From Astrothelium macrocarpum (Eukaryota; Ascomycota; Dothideomycetes; Trypetheliales; Trypetheliaceae), in assembly GCA_021030915.1 (NCBI GenBank), contig JAGEMR010000015.1:124001-188000 (forward strand): a stretch of 64,000 bases of DNA. The letters run 5' to 3'. The notes below the pieces were generated by a model. The model was not told the DNA's origin, did no database searches, and was given only the letters and a program-made list of their open reading frames with translations. The translations under genes and the position numbers were made by a program. This document shows positions 23,601 to 38,600 of the stretch, piece by piece. The stretch's first letter is position 1, and each line of letters begins with the position of its first letter.

Positions 23601-26600
23601 AGAACAATGCTGGTATGGTAGACTTTGAAGATAATCATCCTGCGCAGTTTGGAACATCTCCTCAAGAGACGACGCCGCGGAAATCTTGATGCGGGAAACA
23701 AGCATGTTGATGTAAGCACCAATAGCATCCTGTATACCGCCGACTGGAGCATCACGACCAGAAGTCAGATATCCAAAACAGACATCATCTGTCCTAACGT
23801 AATCTCGTAGAACCAGAGCCCACGCTACGAGCATGACATTGGAGAGCGTGACTTTGAGATTCTTGCATAGTTCCTGAAGCTCATTAAATTGATCGAATTT
23901 CAACGCGACTGAGCCAAGACGCTTTTCGGGTGGAGTAGATTTGACTAAGACAGGAAAGAAACAGGGTTGTACCCCCTTAAGATATGTTCTCCAGAATCTG
24001 ACGTCAGCGCTGGGTGGTTGACTTTTGATATATGCGACATAATCGCTATACAACGGACCACGTCCATCTGGTAATTTGTCCTCATAGGCCAGTCCTAAGT
24101 CACGCATGAGTATGAAGGCAGACTCGCCATCAATTACACAATGATTGATTTCGATCTTGAGAAAGACTTTTCCTTGTGGCGTTTGACAGACAGTAAGCTG
24201 ATGCGGGAGTGGTGGTTTATTCTTTAGATTCGTCTCTCGAAGACTCACGGCTTCCATACGGCCCAATGCCTCGCTCTCTTCACATTCGATGAAGATTGCT
24301 CCACTGTTGGCTTGCTTTACCACAATTTGGTTAAATGCATCTCCTTGATATACACTATCAATGAAGATTGTCCTGAGGGCTGCGTGACGATCGACCACCT
24401 TTTGCCAAACATTCACAAGCTTTTGCGCGTCGACCAAACCTTCTCCGAAACGTGTAGGCTTGACTTCGACCTCGGTATGACAAAGGTATCGACTTGGATC
24501 CATAAATTGAGCAAGTAGCAACCCTTCTTGCATCGATGAACATGGGTATACGTCCTCAACCTCTTCGTGATGCTTAATGCCGTATTTGGGGAAAATTTCT
24601 TTTGTCAGCTTCTCGAGCTTATCATAACCCACGGGCATAATTGGATAATCGCACAACGTTGGCTCCGAAGGCATTTTGGCTAAGCGAGTAACTGCCTCCG
24701 TGAATGTCGACTTGCATTCCACGAACCATTTTCGTATAGCGTCTTGATGCTTGACGGTCCGATTGTAGTTGAAGGTAAACTCGATTTGCTTGGCAGCAAC
24801 ATATGCCGATACCTCAAAAAGCGCAAACCTCGGGGCGTTTTCGTTCATGTCAGCGACCATCTGGAAAGCACCATCATCATTCATATCGAAATCAATCTTT
24901 TGTAGCAAAGAATCTCCGCGTTGTACCGATTGCATACGACCAAGATAGTTGAATGTCAACTCCATTGGCATGTGGTTTTTGAAGCGTTTGCGACCATCTA
25001 ACGTCAGGAAGCGATGAGCAAAATAAGGCCGACCATTTTCGGGCACCTTACGGCGGATGTCTTTCAAGCGCTTTACGGTGTCTATAACATCATCCTTTTT
25101 CTTATCGATTGGCACATGGAAGGGACACAAGGTTGTAAACCACCCAACAGTCCTGGATATGTCGATAGACGAATCCCATGGTTCCCGTCCGTGGCTCTCG
25201 TTGAACACTGTGGGTGCTTGGCGATCGCTGAAGGCACGATTGAATGAGTGTAGAAGGACAGCAAGAAATAGGTCCACCATGTCCGTCTTGAACGGTTTGT
25301 GACATTCGTCAAGGGCTAATTGGGTAACGCTCTCATCAATGAGGATGGATTCGTGGTCGACGTCGTTATATTCGTTTGGTTTTCCATCCAATCCCCAATA
25401 GGTCGAATCAGTAGGCGCAATGTCGAATGGCAGAAGCTTTTGACTATTCCCACCCGCGTTCCGTTCTTGAGCATCATCAGCTTGCATTGAAGTCCAGTGT
25501 TGGAAAGGCAGAGGCTTGTCACCCATCAGGGCACCAGTATCAAGCAATTCTTCCAAGTCTTGTATGATATTGTTCCATGAAACGATGTCAATGACAAGAT
25601 GGTGAGCCACGAGGAATACTACTGCTGACTGTCCTTTAAGGTCGAAGAAGTCTGCAGCAAAGAGTGGTCCATTTTGTATGTCAAGGGAGCTCTGGCTCTC
25701 CGAAACCATGGGATTAATGTCGCCTAGCTTATTTACTTCGTGGACTTTATAGCGATAGGATGCCGAGATGTCGCCGCTGATACGCTGCTTCCAAATGCCG
25801 GACGCATCTTTGGTGAAGCGTGCTCGAAGCATTGAATGCTGACTGACGATAGATTTTATCGCATTTTCCATTTCTTCTGGGGTGCTTTCTCTGCCTAGTC
25901 GCAATAAATAGCTCTGATTGAAGCGATCACCAAGTTTTGGTTGATTGACAGACTGGAAGTATAGTTGCTGGACAGGAGAAAGCTCAAAAACGGTATCAAG
26001 CTTCTCGTCTTGGTCGCCTTTGCCGCCTTGCTGTAACGTGTGTATGTTCGCACTTTGTTCGAGTTCGCTGATTGACTGACTGCGAATGATCTCGTGCAAG
26101 GAGAGACCAATATTCTCCTTTCGTGCCTGTGCCATGACTTGCATTGCCGTAATTGAGTCACCTCCAAGACTGAGGAAAGACTGATCAAGTTTGATTTCCT
26201 CGACCGGTATATTGAGAACGCGAGAATAAACATCTCGCATTGTTTTTCCAAACGCATTGAGAGACTCCGTAGTGTCGTTCGACTCTTCTGCTCTTTCCTG
26301 TTCGTTGATCTGTTCACCAGTCGTTTCGTCCATATCAAGAACCCATTTGAGAACAGTCTCTCTGTAAGACGCTGGAGATGGTACTGAGGGGATTTTCTCT
26401 ATAATGATCCATTGATTTGGCATACGAGAGTGCGTGAAAATTTCAGACAGCTGCGTCTTAATCTCAGACATTTGTGGACGAACCTTGCCCAAGTCTTCTT
26501 CTGGCACAAGTTGCAACGTCTTTCCTGAGCTAGTTGCGATCTGTTGGGCTGATTCCTTCAACGACAAGACAGCAACAAGCCTCTGTTTGTACCGACCAGA

Positions 26601-29600
26601 GGAGGGATGCAGCACAATCGCCTGATGAACTCGAGGGTGGATGCTGAGATGATGCTCGATTTCGTCAAGCTGCACGCGTGTACCATTCAAATGGATCTCG
26701 CTCTCTTTCTTTCCTCGCAACTCTAGTAATCCAATAGCGTTGTAACTCGCCAGATCGCCAGTCTTGAGCATTTTTCGCGAGGACGAATACCCCTTTGAGA
26801 AAGACGCAATCCAGCTAGGATTCTCAACGTATGTTTTCGGCGATCCTGAAGAACCCGAAAAGGTGCCAAGGTAAGTCTTCTCTAAATTTTCCCCTTCCAG
26901 CAGCAATTCGCCAACGGAGCCCAACGGAGCAAGACGGTCGTGATTTAGTGGATCAACAATCCATGCCAAACCTGCCCCTAGGGATTGGATCTCTCCGGAT
27001 TTATGTCCATTCTTGAGGCTAGAGATGATTCTGGAGTTGAGCCCTTTTTGCTGGTTGCTTCGAGCCCAGGTCCTGAAAGTATCTGAATCTTGCAGGCTAA
27101 ACAATTGGACTTCATTGACTTTTTTGCTGCTCCTCGAAGCATGGTTCAGATCATGGACAACCGTATCGAGCTGATAGAGAAGTCTTTGAACTTGCCATGT
27201 CGAGATCAGAGATTCATCGTGATGGGCGAGAATGTCGATCTTGTTGCTCATCAACTTGCATTCTAGAATGAGTGGATAAGTAAAGAAATTCATTCCAGCG
27301 ACTCCATCTAGCGGAGTCCAGAAACTATCTTGAGCTCGCTCCTCTGCTGGTTGTATAAGGAGCAAGTTCTGGAAGTTACAGGCTGCTGCGGCACCGGTGC
27401 TCAGCCGTTTTATGTGCTGCAGCCCGGCATGCTGGTGAGGTATTGTATCAGCGGTAGTTTTTTGAACTGACTGCAAATATTGCATCACAGTCAGGGTATG
27501 ATCTACATGTATTCTGGTAGGCACAGTTGTCAAAGTCGGCCCAATGACATCTGTGATGCCGGGTACGGATATGTCTCGTCCAGAGAGAGTCTGGCCGAAA
27601 ACTACATCCTCTGATGTCGTGTAGGAGCTCAAAAGTAATGCCCAAGCCGCTCGGATGAGCGTTGAGATAGTTGTCTCCGTCCCAACAGCATTACCAGAAA
27701 AGGTTGCGGTATGAGCGAGTGTTCGGGTAGATCGAGTATGCTCAGAATCCGCCGACGGGGCTTCCGGGAAGTAGATAGGTGAACATCCATCCAATCGTGA
27801 TTTCCAGAACGCATCTGACGTCTGAGGTCTATTGTCCAAAAGATACTTGATAAACTTAGCGTATGAGACTCTTGGAGTAGTTGCAAGGCTTTGATGGTAA
27901 TTAGATTTGACTCGTTCGAGGATCATTGGCATGCTCCAACCATCATACAACGCATGGTGAATAGCCCAAACGAAAATACATTCACTGCCACCTCTGCTTT
28001 CGAAAATGGTGAACTGGGTAAGTGGGAAACCATTTTCTTTTGGCAAAACCAACTTGTGTTTGTACAATTCAGGTAAGTTCTCAGCGGTGTGCCATGCAAT
28101 TGTCTGATTTTGAAGAACGACTTGAATAAAAGCCGAAGACCTCATGTGGACGATGCGAGTCCTCAGAATGTCGATGTCGTCGACAGTCTTCTGCCATGCT
28201 GCTTTAAAGCGGTCAATGTCGACTCCAGAATCGAGCCGAAAAGCGTTATGAGCAATGTAGGAGCCTGGATGCTTGATCGATAGGGTGATAAGACCTTCTT
28301 GAAGTGAACTGCACGGATATGCGTCCTGAATTGTTGACTCATCCACTTGACATGCTTCAGCTAATTCCTGAATCACTTCAGTTGAGTCTGCGCCATTGCT
28401 AAGCAAGCTGAAAGGTTTCCAGTCCTTCTGATCATTGACATCCAAAACGGTGCAGGCATCAGCCATATCTGACAATTTAGGCTTTTCAAAAATGGTGACC
28501 ACTGTCAAGGCAATACGCTCAGAATAAGCAGCATTAATGAGCCGCATTGCTGCGATAGAATCACCGCCAAGCCTGAAAAAGTGATCATCCAGGGTAACGG
28601 AGTCAGTTGGACAGTTCAAAATCTGTTCCCAAAGCGTAGCCAGCTTCTTTTCCATTCCTGTACTTGCAACTCGCTTCCTGGTCGATCCCACAAGCTTGTA
28701 TGGCAAAAGTTCATCACGGGATAAGCTTTGGACTATTTGTCGTAGTCGCTGCCGATCGAGTTTGCCAGAGCTAGTCCAAGGCATTTTGACAAGCGGTACA
28801 AAAATTGTTGGTACCATGTAAGCAGGGAGCGCTTTTGCAAGCGAGCTTTCAAGTGCTTTGCATCTTGCTTGGGTCTGATGTGATATCGGCAACAGCAGTT
28901 CGTCAATCGAAGACTCAAGCAGAGATGTATTTTCATTCTTGGTCCCAGGATCAGAAAAGAAAACGCTGAGGGCCTTGGTCCCACTTCGGCCAGCAGGTAC
29001 GACTAATTCGATTGCGGACAGGGTATCCTCTGATAGGTTCGTCCGTACATGATATTCGATTTCTCCAAGCTCGATCCGTTGCCCGTTGAACTTGACTTGG
29101 GTATCCTTCCTGGAGATATACGTCAAAGTGCCATCGGAATTATATCTAACCAGGTCACCTGTTCGGTACATTCGCTCGCTTCGATCGTCCAAGTCTCCGA
29201 AAAGTTTATTCGTTCGCCATATAGGCTCTGCAACAAAGACTTCAGCAGTCTTTTGCTCATTCCTAAGATACCCTCGCGCCACATGGCGTCCTTCGACCAA
29301 CAACTCGCCAATTCCGCCGACAGGAGTCAGGCGGTTGTGGTTGCGTGGATCTACAACCCAGTTCCGGCCACCGATAGCACCTCCAATGGTTCCGACATCC
29401 TTGTTCACTTCCAAGCCATTTTCATCAATCTTTGTACTTGTTGCAGCAATCACAGAAGTCTCGCTGGGACCATAAGCATTTATTATGGCCGCCTTGCCTT
29501 GCCATTTATCGATATGACCGGGAGACATGGCTTCACCACCTGTCACAAGTACTTTCAGGCTAGGAAGGCTACTGGGATCGAGGATTTTTGCCACGGAGGG

Positions 29601-32600
29601 AGTAAGTAATGTCCAGTTAACTTTCATACGTTCCATGGCGCCTGAAATATCGCTCATACGCTCTTGATCATTGGGTACACACACACAACCTCCAGCAATT
29701 AAAGTTGAGAGGATTTCCATAATACTTGCATCAAACGTGTAGTTTGCGAACTGAAACACACGAGAGTCAGAGCGCATGTACATGGCTTTGGCGTGCTCAG
29801 TTGCACTGGTACAAAACTGAGCGTGCTCAACGATCGTTCCTTTAGGTAGGCCAGTGGTTCCCGATGTGAAGATGATGTACGCCGCATTTTGTGGTGATGG
29901 TTCATGCTGTGGAATACTGCTTGCAACGTCTCCGCGATGTCCAACTGATTTGCTATCAACGACAAATGTCTTTTCAGCAGCTTCGCCAAGTTTTGCTTCG
30001 AATTGTTGTGAGCAAAGCACCAACTTCGCTTCGACGTTTTGAATGATATGTTTCCATCGACTAACGGGATGAGTAGGATCCAAGGGGACGAACGCGCCAC
30101 CAGCCTTCATGATACCGAGCATAGCAACAATCGGCCACAGCGACTTTTCAAAGCAGATGGGTACGTACGTCTCGAGTTGAACACCAAACTCAACAAGACG
30201 ACTAGCTAAGCGTGTAGATAGTCGATCAAGCTGCTTGTATGTGAGGTTGCCATCCCAGGCAAAGATGGCATGCTTAGAAATTGGCTGGACGCGCGATTGC
30301 TGTTCTATGGCTTTGTGCACACATTGATTGACTGTCTCTGGTAGCCTGTGGTTCCACTCCATAATTTGTTGCCGACTCTGTTCGCTAAAATGGTTCAGCT
30401 GGCCAATTCGCAATTCGGCATTGGGATTGTCAATAATGCTATTGAGAATTTGCTCAAAAGTACCAGCAAGGTTGGATGCCTGTGTTTCTGATAGAAAGTC
30501 TGACCAATAATTCAAATGGACTTCGACACTGTGCTCGAGGGCTTCAATGTTGACGGTGATGCTGTATTCACTAGGATCACAGGTGTCAAGGATATCAAAC
30601 GAAACAGGAAGAGATGTCTGCTCGTTTGAGCTGGAACGCCTTTGGTAGGTGAAAGCAGTGTTGAAGAGAGAAGTCCCCGAAAGGCGAAGCTCATGTTGCA
30701 CATCTGCTAGTGAGCTGTGTTGATGAGCCATACTCCGAACAAAATCATCTTGTGTCTGTTCGAGCGCTTTACCAAGTTGGAAATCATCACCGAGGTTCAT
30801 CCGACACACCAAGATGTTTATGAACGCGCCAACGGCATCTTGAATACTCTTCACTGGTGCATCACGTCCAGAGACTAAATATCCAAAGCATATATCGTTT
30901 GAATTCGTGTAGCATCGAAGGACCAGTGCCCACACAAATTGCAAGACATTTGATGCCGTCAATCCATGACGTGAGCAAAAGGCTGGAAGCTTGGACGCCG
31001 CGGATAGCTTCATGACTTGAGTCTGCAGACGTCTTGCATCTTTTAGATGATTTGATTCTGCGAGTTGGGGAAAGAAGCAAGGCTCGATATCTGCGAGGTA
31101 TGCTTTCCAGTAATCCATGTCAGCTTGTCGAGGGCGAGATTGAACGTGGGAGAGATAGTCGCTGAAAAGAGGGCCTTGATTGTCAAATTTGTACTCTCTA
31201 GAATAAGCAAGGGCAAGGTCACGAAGAAGTATTGGGATAGAACTTCCGTCAGAAATAGCGTGGCTGATGTCCAGCATGCAGAATACGCGACCACTATTCG
31301 TCCTTGCTATGACCAAGTAGTGAGGCGGCTTCGAATCGCTGAAATCGGTAGGCTGCTGTGTCCTAAGTTTCTCAAAAACATCTGCGTCGTCGCAAGCCTC
31401 TATGTATTTCACTCTTGCGATCCATTTTTTCAAGACGACTTGGTCCATCAAGCCTTGTTGTGACACATTGCTGATAAACACTGTTCTCAGCGCTGCGTGT
31501 CGTCGGACCACACTTTGCCAAGCCTCTTCTAGGCGGATGCTATCGACAGTCTCGTTAGCCTGCACTGGCTTTATCTCCATGACGGAGCGGTAGTTGTAGT
31601 TAATTGGGTTTTTCAACTGGCTGAACAATATGCCTTGCTGAATAGCAGAACAAGGGTAGACATCTTCTAATTCGTCAAAAGAGGTCAAGCCTATTTGTGG
31701 TAGCTTTCGAGCAAGATTTGAGAGACCATCGAACGTGAGCGGAAGCAGCGGAAAATTATGCAAAGTCGGTTCGGGCTCCATTTGAACTAGACAATCGATT
31801 GTTCCTTCAAGGGTTTTCTGAAACTCAGCGGCCCATTCTTGGATTTGATGTTGTCGCTTCATCTTTTTGTTATAATTGAAGGAAAACTTTAGGCTCCCTT
31901 GTGTTACTGATGCAGAGATTTCTATCAGAGCGAACCGAGCGACTTGAGCACCAATATCGGACAGAGTGTTCACCCCTTGTCCTGAGAGCCCATCTGCTGG
32001 ACGTATGAGGGCATCTTTCCTCTCCAATTGCTGATATTGCCCAAGGTAATTAAAGCTAATTTCCATTGGCCAATGTCCATGGAATTGCTGCCGTCCGTCT
32101 TCGGTAAGGAATCGATATGCAAAATATTCTCGGCCCTTGCCAGGATCGCGTCTTCGTAAGTCCTTGACCCAACGTAGTACGTTGGTCATGCTAAGTTGTT
32201 CCAATGAAACATTTGGCAGGTAGACGGGAGTGATCGTAGTGAACCAGCCTACAGTACGCGAGAGGTCGGAGTGAGAGTCCCAGGGCTCTCGTCCATGGCC
32301 TTCATTAAAGATTGCTGGAAGTCTTGACCTGTCAAAAAACACATTTTGAAATGATCGGAACAGCCCAGCAAGACATATGTCTACAATGTCGGTCTGAAGT
32401 GCTTCATTGCAAGATCCCAATAGAGATAGGGTAGACTTTGCATCCAAACTGAACGTCACGTCGACGCCCTCCCCATGAGTGTTACTTGTGTTAGTCATTC
32501 CCCAATAATCAGAGTCTGCGGCTGGGACGTCTAGGCTTGGTAACAGTCTTGCGCCTCTCTGGAGATGTGTGTGTTCCATTTGCAGACGACACCAAGTCTG

Positions 32601-35600
32601 GAATGATAAAGATCTTTGCTCGTTCATCTTCTTGGACGTCAAGAAATCTTCCAAGTCTTGAAGGATGATGCGCCATGATACAGCGTCAATTACAAGATGG
32701 TGTACAGCAATGGACAGGAGATAATCTTCATGACCTTCGATCTTGAGCAAATCCACGGCAAGAATCGGACCATTCTGGACGTCAAGGCTAATTTGACTTT
32801 CCTCAATCGTGGGGGCGATACAATCTTGAGTTATTTCATGAGTGTGGAAGCGATACGATCCTGCAACGTCTTGCGTGATTTTTTGTTTCCATCCTCCAAG
32901 CTCTGTTTTGGAGAAACGAGCCCTAAGGATTGAGTGTGAATTGACTATGGCCTCGATTGAATGGACCACATCACTGGGCTGCTTGGGTTGGGTCAGCCGA
33001 AGCAATACGCTTTGGTTAAAATGGTTCGGCTCATTGCCCATCAGCTCAAAGTAGAGATGTTGAATCGGAGAAAGATCAAACAAAATGTCGATTTCCTCGC
33101 TTGCATGGACAAGCTTCTTTGGTAAAGTCACGCGGGAAGCAAGATCCGAGATTGATTTGCTTTGAATGACGTCTTGAACAGTTACACCAAGCTCTTCAGC
33201 TCTGCAGAGAGCCATGACCTGCATGGCCGTGATTGAATCACCGCCCAAGTGCAAAAATGATTGATGCAAGCCAAGTTTGTCCATGGGGAGGTTGAGCACA
33301 TTACTGAAAATCGCTTGCAGCTGCTTCTCAATGCCAGTTGCACGGACAGTTACGTCTTGCTTTTCAGTATCGACATCGCAAATTTGATCATAAGTGTCCT
33401 CGGTCATATCCTCCACGAATTTGAGAACTCGTCTACGGTCCAACTTTCCGGAGGGAAGAAGCGGAAGTAGTTGGAGAAAGACCCATTTGGTCGGAACCAT
33501 ATACATAGGGAGGTGCGAGCTGAGACGCTCACGGATGCTTGATAAATGCAATTTCGCCTCATCTCTATTAACAAGATGTAATTGATCGGAGGCAATTGCT
33601 GGTATAGTAGAGCCTTGTAGAGACAATACGGCAGTGAGATGTTTTGCACAAGGCCCTACCGTAGGCACAACAATCACACTATGCTGTACGGACGGGTCGG
33701 TGGCAAGGTGATATTCTCCCTCGCCAAGCTCAAGGCGCTGTCCCCGAACTTTCACCTGAGTATCCTTCCGCCCGAGGTATATCATGGTTCCATCTTCGTT
33801 GTATCGCACAAGGTCACCGGTCTTGTAGAAGCGCCGCTCTGTGGTGACGCCAGCTGAAGCCTCGCCTGAAGCCCATGATGGAGACTTAATAAAAGCATTC
33901 GCAGTTTTTTGTTCCTCTTTGAGATAGCCCTGTGCAAGAATTGGCCCTTCTACCAAAAGTTCGCCAATTGAGCCAATGGGTACTAGTCGGTCAGAGTTTC
34001 TGGGATCCACAATCCAACATCGTCCTCCCACGGCTCTCCCGATATTCGAGGGGTGTGTATCTATTGATACACGTGGGTTGACTGTGGCAATTATCGCTGT
34101 TTCGCTGGGTCCATAGGCATTCATCAATCGTACACGCTCTGACCACGTAGATAGATGGTTTTGTGACATTGCTTCGCCGCCCAAAACCAATGTTTGAAGA
34201 CCTGGGACTGAGGATGGAGTTATGGTTTGCACGAAAGAAGGAGTTAAGAGAGTCCAGTTGACGTTAAGCTCATTAATTGTATGAGCAATATTGTTCAATC
34301 GATCTTTCTCATTCGGCACGCAGATACAACCACCAAAGGAAAGGGTTGTAAGAATTTCCATTACACTGGCATCAAAAGAATATGATGCAAATTGCAGAAC
34401 CCGTGACGACGCTTGCAGGCCCATAGCAGAGCCATGAGCAATCGCACCAGTACAAAAAGCTCGATGACTAACAATAGTGCCTTTGGGCTTTCCTGTCGTC
34501 CCGGATGTGAAAATGATGTAGGCCGGATTATCGCTGTCACAAGGCGGCAGCGATAGACTTCTGAGAGGCAGCCCTTCCAGCAGCTCTTGATCAACAGTCA
34601 AAGCTGAGGGTGCAATACTTTCGGAAAGGTTTTTGTACTGGGCAGAGCACAATACAAATTTGGCTTCTGTGTCCTGTACGATACCTTGGAGGCGAGAGAC
34701 CGGGTGGGAAGGGTCTAAAGGTACGAAAGCCCCTCCTGTCTTGACTATCCCTAGCATTGCAACAATTGTCCAAGCAGATTTTTCGAAACAGATGGGTACG
34801 AATGCATTCAGTCCAATGCCCATTTCTTTTAAATGCTGAGCTAAGCGCGTCGACCGCTCGTTCAACTCACGATAAGTAAAATTGACGTCCCAAGAGCAGA
34901 CCGCTGGCGCCTCTTCTGGGAGTAAGGATGCCTGTTGTTCGATCATGTAGTGAACACATTTATCCAACCCTAGCAATTCGCCACTATTCCAGCGTGATAT
35001 AGTGTCCCTGTCGCGCGTCGAGAGTATTTCGATGGCTCCGACATTCTTATTGTCGTTAGTATGAGAGCTGAGGCAATCAAGAATGTTCTCAAAGCAATGG
35101 AGAAGCCGGTCAAGTTGCCACCGAGGCAGGACATTTTGGTCGTAGTGAGCTTCGATACCGACGTTGTCATCATTGATAGAAAATGAAAGTGTGAGTGGAT
35201 ATGTAAAAAAATTCTTCCCAACCTGTCCAGGATTTTGAGGATTCCAAAAATGCTCATCACAGTAACTGTCAGCGTAGTTGATTGCTATGAGATTCTGGAA
35301 TCCACAGGCGATTTCAGTATCCAGGCTCAATTTTCTAATGTGGTGTAATCCAGCTTGTTGATACGGCAGTGCCTCGCTCGATGCTTGCTGGACTTCTAAT
35401 AAGAAATCAAGAACGTTCATGGCGCGGTTAATCTTCAGCCGTCTTGGGAGAGTGGCAAGAGTTGGTCCGATCATATCGGCTACACCTGGTACAGGAGCGT
35501 CGCGACCAGTCACCATTTCTCCAAACAAAACGTCATCAGAGTTCGAGTAAGCTGCTACGACCAAAGCCCACGCGGCCCGTATCTTCGATGACATGGTGAT

Positions 35601-38600
35601 TTCAGTCCGACTCTCTCCCAAGATACGTGCAGTATAGTTCATAGTATTGGTTCCTGGCACCTGGTACGTTGGGTATGGCAACTGGGGAAATTGACTCGAT
35701 TCTGAGCCCGCCAGATTCGATCTCCAAAAGGCATTGGATTCGTCAGCATCAAGCTCTGTCAGGTACGCAATAAATTGTGAGTACGAGGACCCAAGAGCTT
35801 GGCTAGACAATTTCTCATTTATGTAAAAGTCTTGAACTCTTTGGTGAATCAATGGCATGCTCCAGCCATCATAGAGAGCATGGTGCATAACCCACACAAA
35901 GAAAGGACTATTCGTGTTTTCTCCGACAAGGGTATAGCTGGATAACGACCCACCATTGTACAGTGGGATCTTGCTATCCATTTTAGCCATGTCTTGCAGA
36001 TCGGCAGCATTCTGCCACTTCAGTGGTTCACGAACAACAACTTGTAAGAACCCTGAAGCTTTGGTATAGATAATGCGAGTCCGAAGGACACTCTCCTGAG
36101 CAAAGATTGCTTCCCACGCCCTCTTAAATCTGGGAACATCAATTTCTGGTGATAGTTGATAAATGTTCTGCGCAACATAGGCTCCCGGGTCTTTATTTGA
36201 GAGCGCAACGAGACCTTCTTGAATTGAAGTGCACGGATAGATGTCCTCAACGCAATCCTTCTCGACTTGACATTGAGACGCGATGTCTGAAATGAGATCA
36301 TTGAGGGAACCGATACCTCTAAGGAGAGCGAAAGGCCTGATTGGAGGCTGCACAGAATCCGGATGAACCCCATTAGAACTTGTAAGAGCATGTGCAGCCA
36401 TGTCAACAAGTTTCGGCTTTTGAAAAATGCTAGCAACGGATATAAGGATTCCTTCTTTGCGAGATGCAGTAACAAGCCGCATAGCTCTGACAGAATCCCC
36501 GCCGAGTCGAAAGAAGTTATCGTCAATACCTACGGAGCCACATGGGAGTCCTAACACGGATGTCCATAAGCCTTGAAGCATTTTTTCTAATTGGGTAGTT
36601 GGCGCTCGGCCGGTCTTGCCAGCAAGTCTATAAGCCAAAACTTGCTCCTCAGGAAGAGCCGCAGCAGTTGTCCGGAGTATTCGCCGATCCAGTTTACCCG
36701 AAGATGTCATTGGCATCCGAGAAACAGGGATATACAAGGAGGGTACCATGTAAGATTGTAATGCCTCCATAAGCGTCGACTCCAAAGCCCGGGCAGTCAG
36801 GGATAGAAAATCGGACATAGGCAAGATAAAATGTGTGTCCCCACCAGAAGAGACAGAGCCATCGGATTGCAGACAGAAAAATACAGCTAGTGCTTTGGTA
36901 GACTTTTCATTACTTGCGGTAGTAATCAATTCCACGGCGGATTGTGCATCCATTGGTAAATTAAGCTTTGAGTGATACTCAATTTCTCCTACCTCAATGC
37001 GCTGACCATTTAGCTTGATTTGGGTATCTTTGCGGCCGAGATAGGTCATTGTGCCATTCGGGTTATATCGAACGAGATCGCCGGTCTTGTACATGCGCCG
37101 TTTCAAAGCTATAGACCTCGCTTTTTCAGTGCACCAAGAGGGGTCTTCAACAAATGCAGCCGAGGTTTTCGCTTGATCTTTAAAGTAACCTCGAGCTAAG
37201 ATCGGGCCTTCTATTAGTAGCTCACCAGGACATCCGATCGGCATGAGTTGATTGTGGTTTGACGGATGGACCACCCAAGACACGCTGCCAATAGCAGAGC
37301 CGATATTGGTTGCTTCGGCAGATGTTGCAATATCACCGTTCCAAACGCAATTGATGGAACATTCTGTCGGACCGTAGATCTCATGCAAAGAGACTTTATT
37401 GGTCCAGATGTCTAGAACCTTCTGATTGACCGCTTCGCCGCCAAATGTGAGCGTCTTTAACGTTGGAACCTCTGATGGGTCCAAAAAACTTGCGACAGTA
37501 GGCGTGATATCCATAAAGTTAACCTTAAAGTGATTTATAGCACCTGCCAAGTTGTTGAGACGATCATGGTCTGACGGCACGCAGACGCATCCTCTGTACA
37601 TGAGAGTAGTGAATATCTCTTCTATACAGTTGTCAAACGTATAAGCTGCAAATTGCAAAATGCGGGTGCTTTCGCAGAAACCCAAGACCGGCCCATGCGC
37701 CCGGACACTTGTGACCAAAGCACCATGTTCAATGACGACTCCCTTGGGCTGACCTGTACTACCAGAGGTATATATTACGTAGCAGGAATTGTCGGGACTG
37801 ACCGTCGAGCACGCAATTCCATTTGCCTTCGGGAGACTTTCCAGAAGGGACTGGTCCACTATGACAACATGGGGAACAAGGTCTTCAAAGGTTTTACAAT
37901 GGGCTGGTGCAGCAAGAACGTGCCGTGCATCACTGTCCCGTACACGTCTCTCAATGGCACTCTTGGGATGACTTGCATCAAGCGGGACGAAAGCAGCGCC
38001 AGCCTTCAAAATGGCCATCATCGCTACAATAGTCCATGCTGATTTGTCAAAGCAAATTGGTACCAAAGACTCTTTTCCGACTCCGAGATCGACTAGGTGA
38101 TGCGCAAGTCGCTCCGTAATATCATCGAGCTGTGCGTACGTGAAAGTAGCATCCCATCCGTCGATAGCAGCTGCCTCCGGATGGGAAAGAGACAATTCGT
38201 GAATTACATTATGAACACACTCGTTAATTCTTTCTGGGATATGACGATTCCAGTCCAATATTTGCTTTTCAGTCTTTTCGCCAAGAAGATCCAAACATGC
38301 GATTTGTTCATTCCAATGGTACGTGATGTTGTGCAAGGCTTGCAGAAATGCATCGGCGACATTGGTAGCTTGCCCGTCGGACAAGCAATCTGTCCAGTAG
38401 TCCAAAGTGAGAAAAGCCTCTTCTTCGGAGACCTCGACGTTGATCGACACATTGTATTCTGTAGGATCGTAGATTGGCGCACACTCGCGAAAGGAAACGG
38501 TTGGCTGATGGCCCTTTTCTGCTGATGGTAGTCGTCGATACGAAAGAGCAGTATTGAAAAGGGCGCTATTTGATAAGCGTAGCACGTGATGCACTTCGGC

